A DNA stretch of 6,668 nucleotides, taken from assembly GCA_016763665.1 (NCBI GenBank), contig JAESTI010000409.1, positions 1-6,668 on the forward strand, given 5' to 3'. This document shows positions 6,562 to 6,668 of the stretch, piece after piece; the first letter of the stretch is position 1, and each line of letters starts with the position of its first letter. The position numbers and the translations under genes were made by a program. Under the pieces are notes generated by a model, which searched no databases, had not been told where the DNA came from, and was given only the letters and a program-made list of their open reading frames with translations. This DNA is from Bacteroidia bacterium. Its GTDB lineage: Bacteria; Bacteroidota; Bacteroidia; Flavobacteriales; NORP286.

Positions 6562-6645
6562 GCCAAAGTGGCGGAACTGGTAGACGCGCACGACCTGTCT
6601 GCCGACAGGCAGGCTCAAAATCGTGTTCCCTCGGGAGTGTGGGTT
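6562..6645 (+). tRNA. tRNA-Leu(CAA), interrupted by a 20-nt hairpin and lacking a 3' end in the window (probable pseudogene)
   Basis: The sequence folds as the first part of a class II tRNA-Leu. The acceptor 5' strand is GCCAAAG (6562-6568), then TG. The D-arm is GCG (6571-6573) with CGC (6585-6587), and the invariant GG of its loop is at 6579-6580. The anticodon stem is CACGA (6589-6593) with TCGTG (6621-6625), a perfect 5 bp. The loop is CTCAAAA (6614-6620) with anticodon CAA at 6616-6618, which would read UUG. The long variable arm is TTCCCTCGGGAGT (6626-6638) and the T-stem 5' strand is GTGGG (6639-6643) followed by TT. Two things are wrong. Twenty extra bases sit between the stem and loop (6594-6613). 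After 6645 the expected T-loop, CCCAC and acceptor 3' strand CTTTGGC do not appear in the remaining 23 bases. As it stands it cannot make a normal tRNA unless the rest lies beyond a second insertion. Confidence 0.8.
6594..6613 (+). repeat. 20-nt palindromic hairpin inserted in the tRNA anticodon arm
   Basis: The arms CCTGTCTG (6594-6601) and CAGGCAGG (6606-6613) pair over 8 bp, with one G-U wobble, around a CCGA tetraloop. An alternative perfect 6-bp stem, CCTGTC with GACAGG, has a TGCC loop. It is much more GC-rich than its surroundings. Removing these 20 bases restores an exact tRNA-Leu anticodon arm; because C borders both sides, the insertion could equally be 6595-6614. It looks like a copy of a short dispersed palindromic element, but no second copy occurs in this window. 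Confidence 0.7.
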
Positions 6646-6668
6646 TTGTGTTAATTTGAAGTGATGAA
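6646..6668 (+). other. AT-rich sequence after the tRNA break, containing one TAATTTGA octamer
   Basis: From 6646 on, the sequence bears no resemblance to a T-loop or acceptor strand. It contains TAATTTGA at 6652-6659 followed by AGTGATGA at 6660-6667. The first word is the exact consensus octamer of the repeat upstream of dxr, and the second could be a degenerate unit. The window ends before it can be judged whether this is an array. Confidence 0.3.

Noticed and set aside
6594..6613. Group I intron in tRNA-Leu
   Set aside because: Known bacterial tRNA-Leu introns of this class are hundreds of bases long with conserved P/Q/R/S core elements. Twenty bases cannot hold one.
6594..6613. Rho-independent terminator for the upstream exported-protein gene
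   Set aside because: The hairpin has no U-tract immediately after it (it is followed by CTCAAAA) and lies inside the tRNA sequence.

Overview
The window is AT-rich and gene-dense, with every protein gene on the + strand. The gene families, a candidate TTG / TAnnTTTG-type promoter and the absence of strong Shine-Dalgarno sequences point to a member of the Bacteroidota (Cytophagales, Flavobacteriales or Sphingobacteriales type). The order cannot be fixed from this sequence alone.

Layout, left to right. (1) The 3' end of a nucleotide-sugar epimerase/dehydratase (SDR) gene. (2) A MacB/FtsX-type ABC transporter permease with no ATPase gene beside it. (3) A bacterial GH3-family (acyl-adenylating ANL-like) protein. 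(4) A 119-bp AT-rich spacer made largely of 8-bp tandem units, in two blocks that look like inverted versions of each other. (5) dxr, encoding the MEP isoprenoid pathway reductoisomerase, with its catalytic residues present. (6) rseP, encoding the site-2 intramembrane metalloprotease, behind its own candidate promoter. (7) A gene for an unrecognised exported protein, 24 bp after rseP and probably co-transcribed with it. (8) At the right edge, a tRNA-Leu(CAA) gene with a good promoter overlapping the preceding stop codon.

Most of the window is housekeeping or envelope-related: the permease, RseP and the exported protein act in or across the inner membrane, while Dxr supplies isoprenoid precursors. 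The permease and GH3 genes are closely spaced and may share a transcript. The dxr-rseP-exported protein stretch may be a second unit.

The unusual part is the tRNA. Its acceptor 5' strand, D-arm, anticodon stem, anticodon and variable arm are all recognisable. However, a self-complementary 20-nt hairpin sits at the stem/loop junction of the anticodon arm, and similarity to a tRNA stops abruptly in the T-arm. After the break the sequence becomes AT-rich and includes the same octamer that builds the GH3-dxr spacer. It is either a pseudogene, a tRNA split by two insertions (the second running past the window), or a tRNA-derived structured RNA that kept its promoter.
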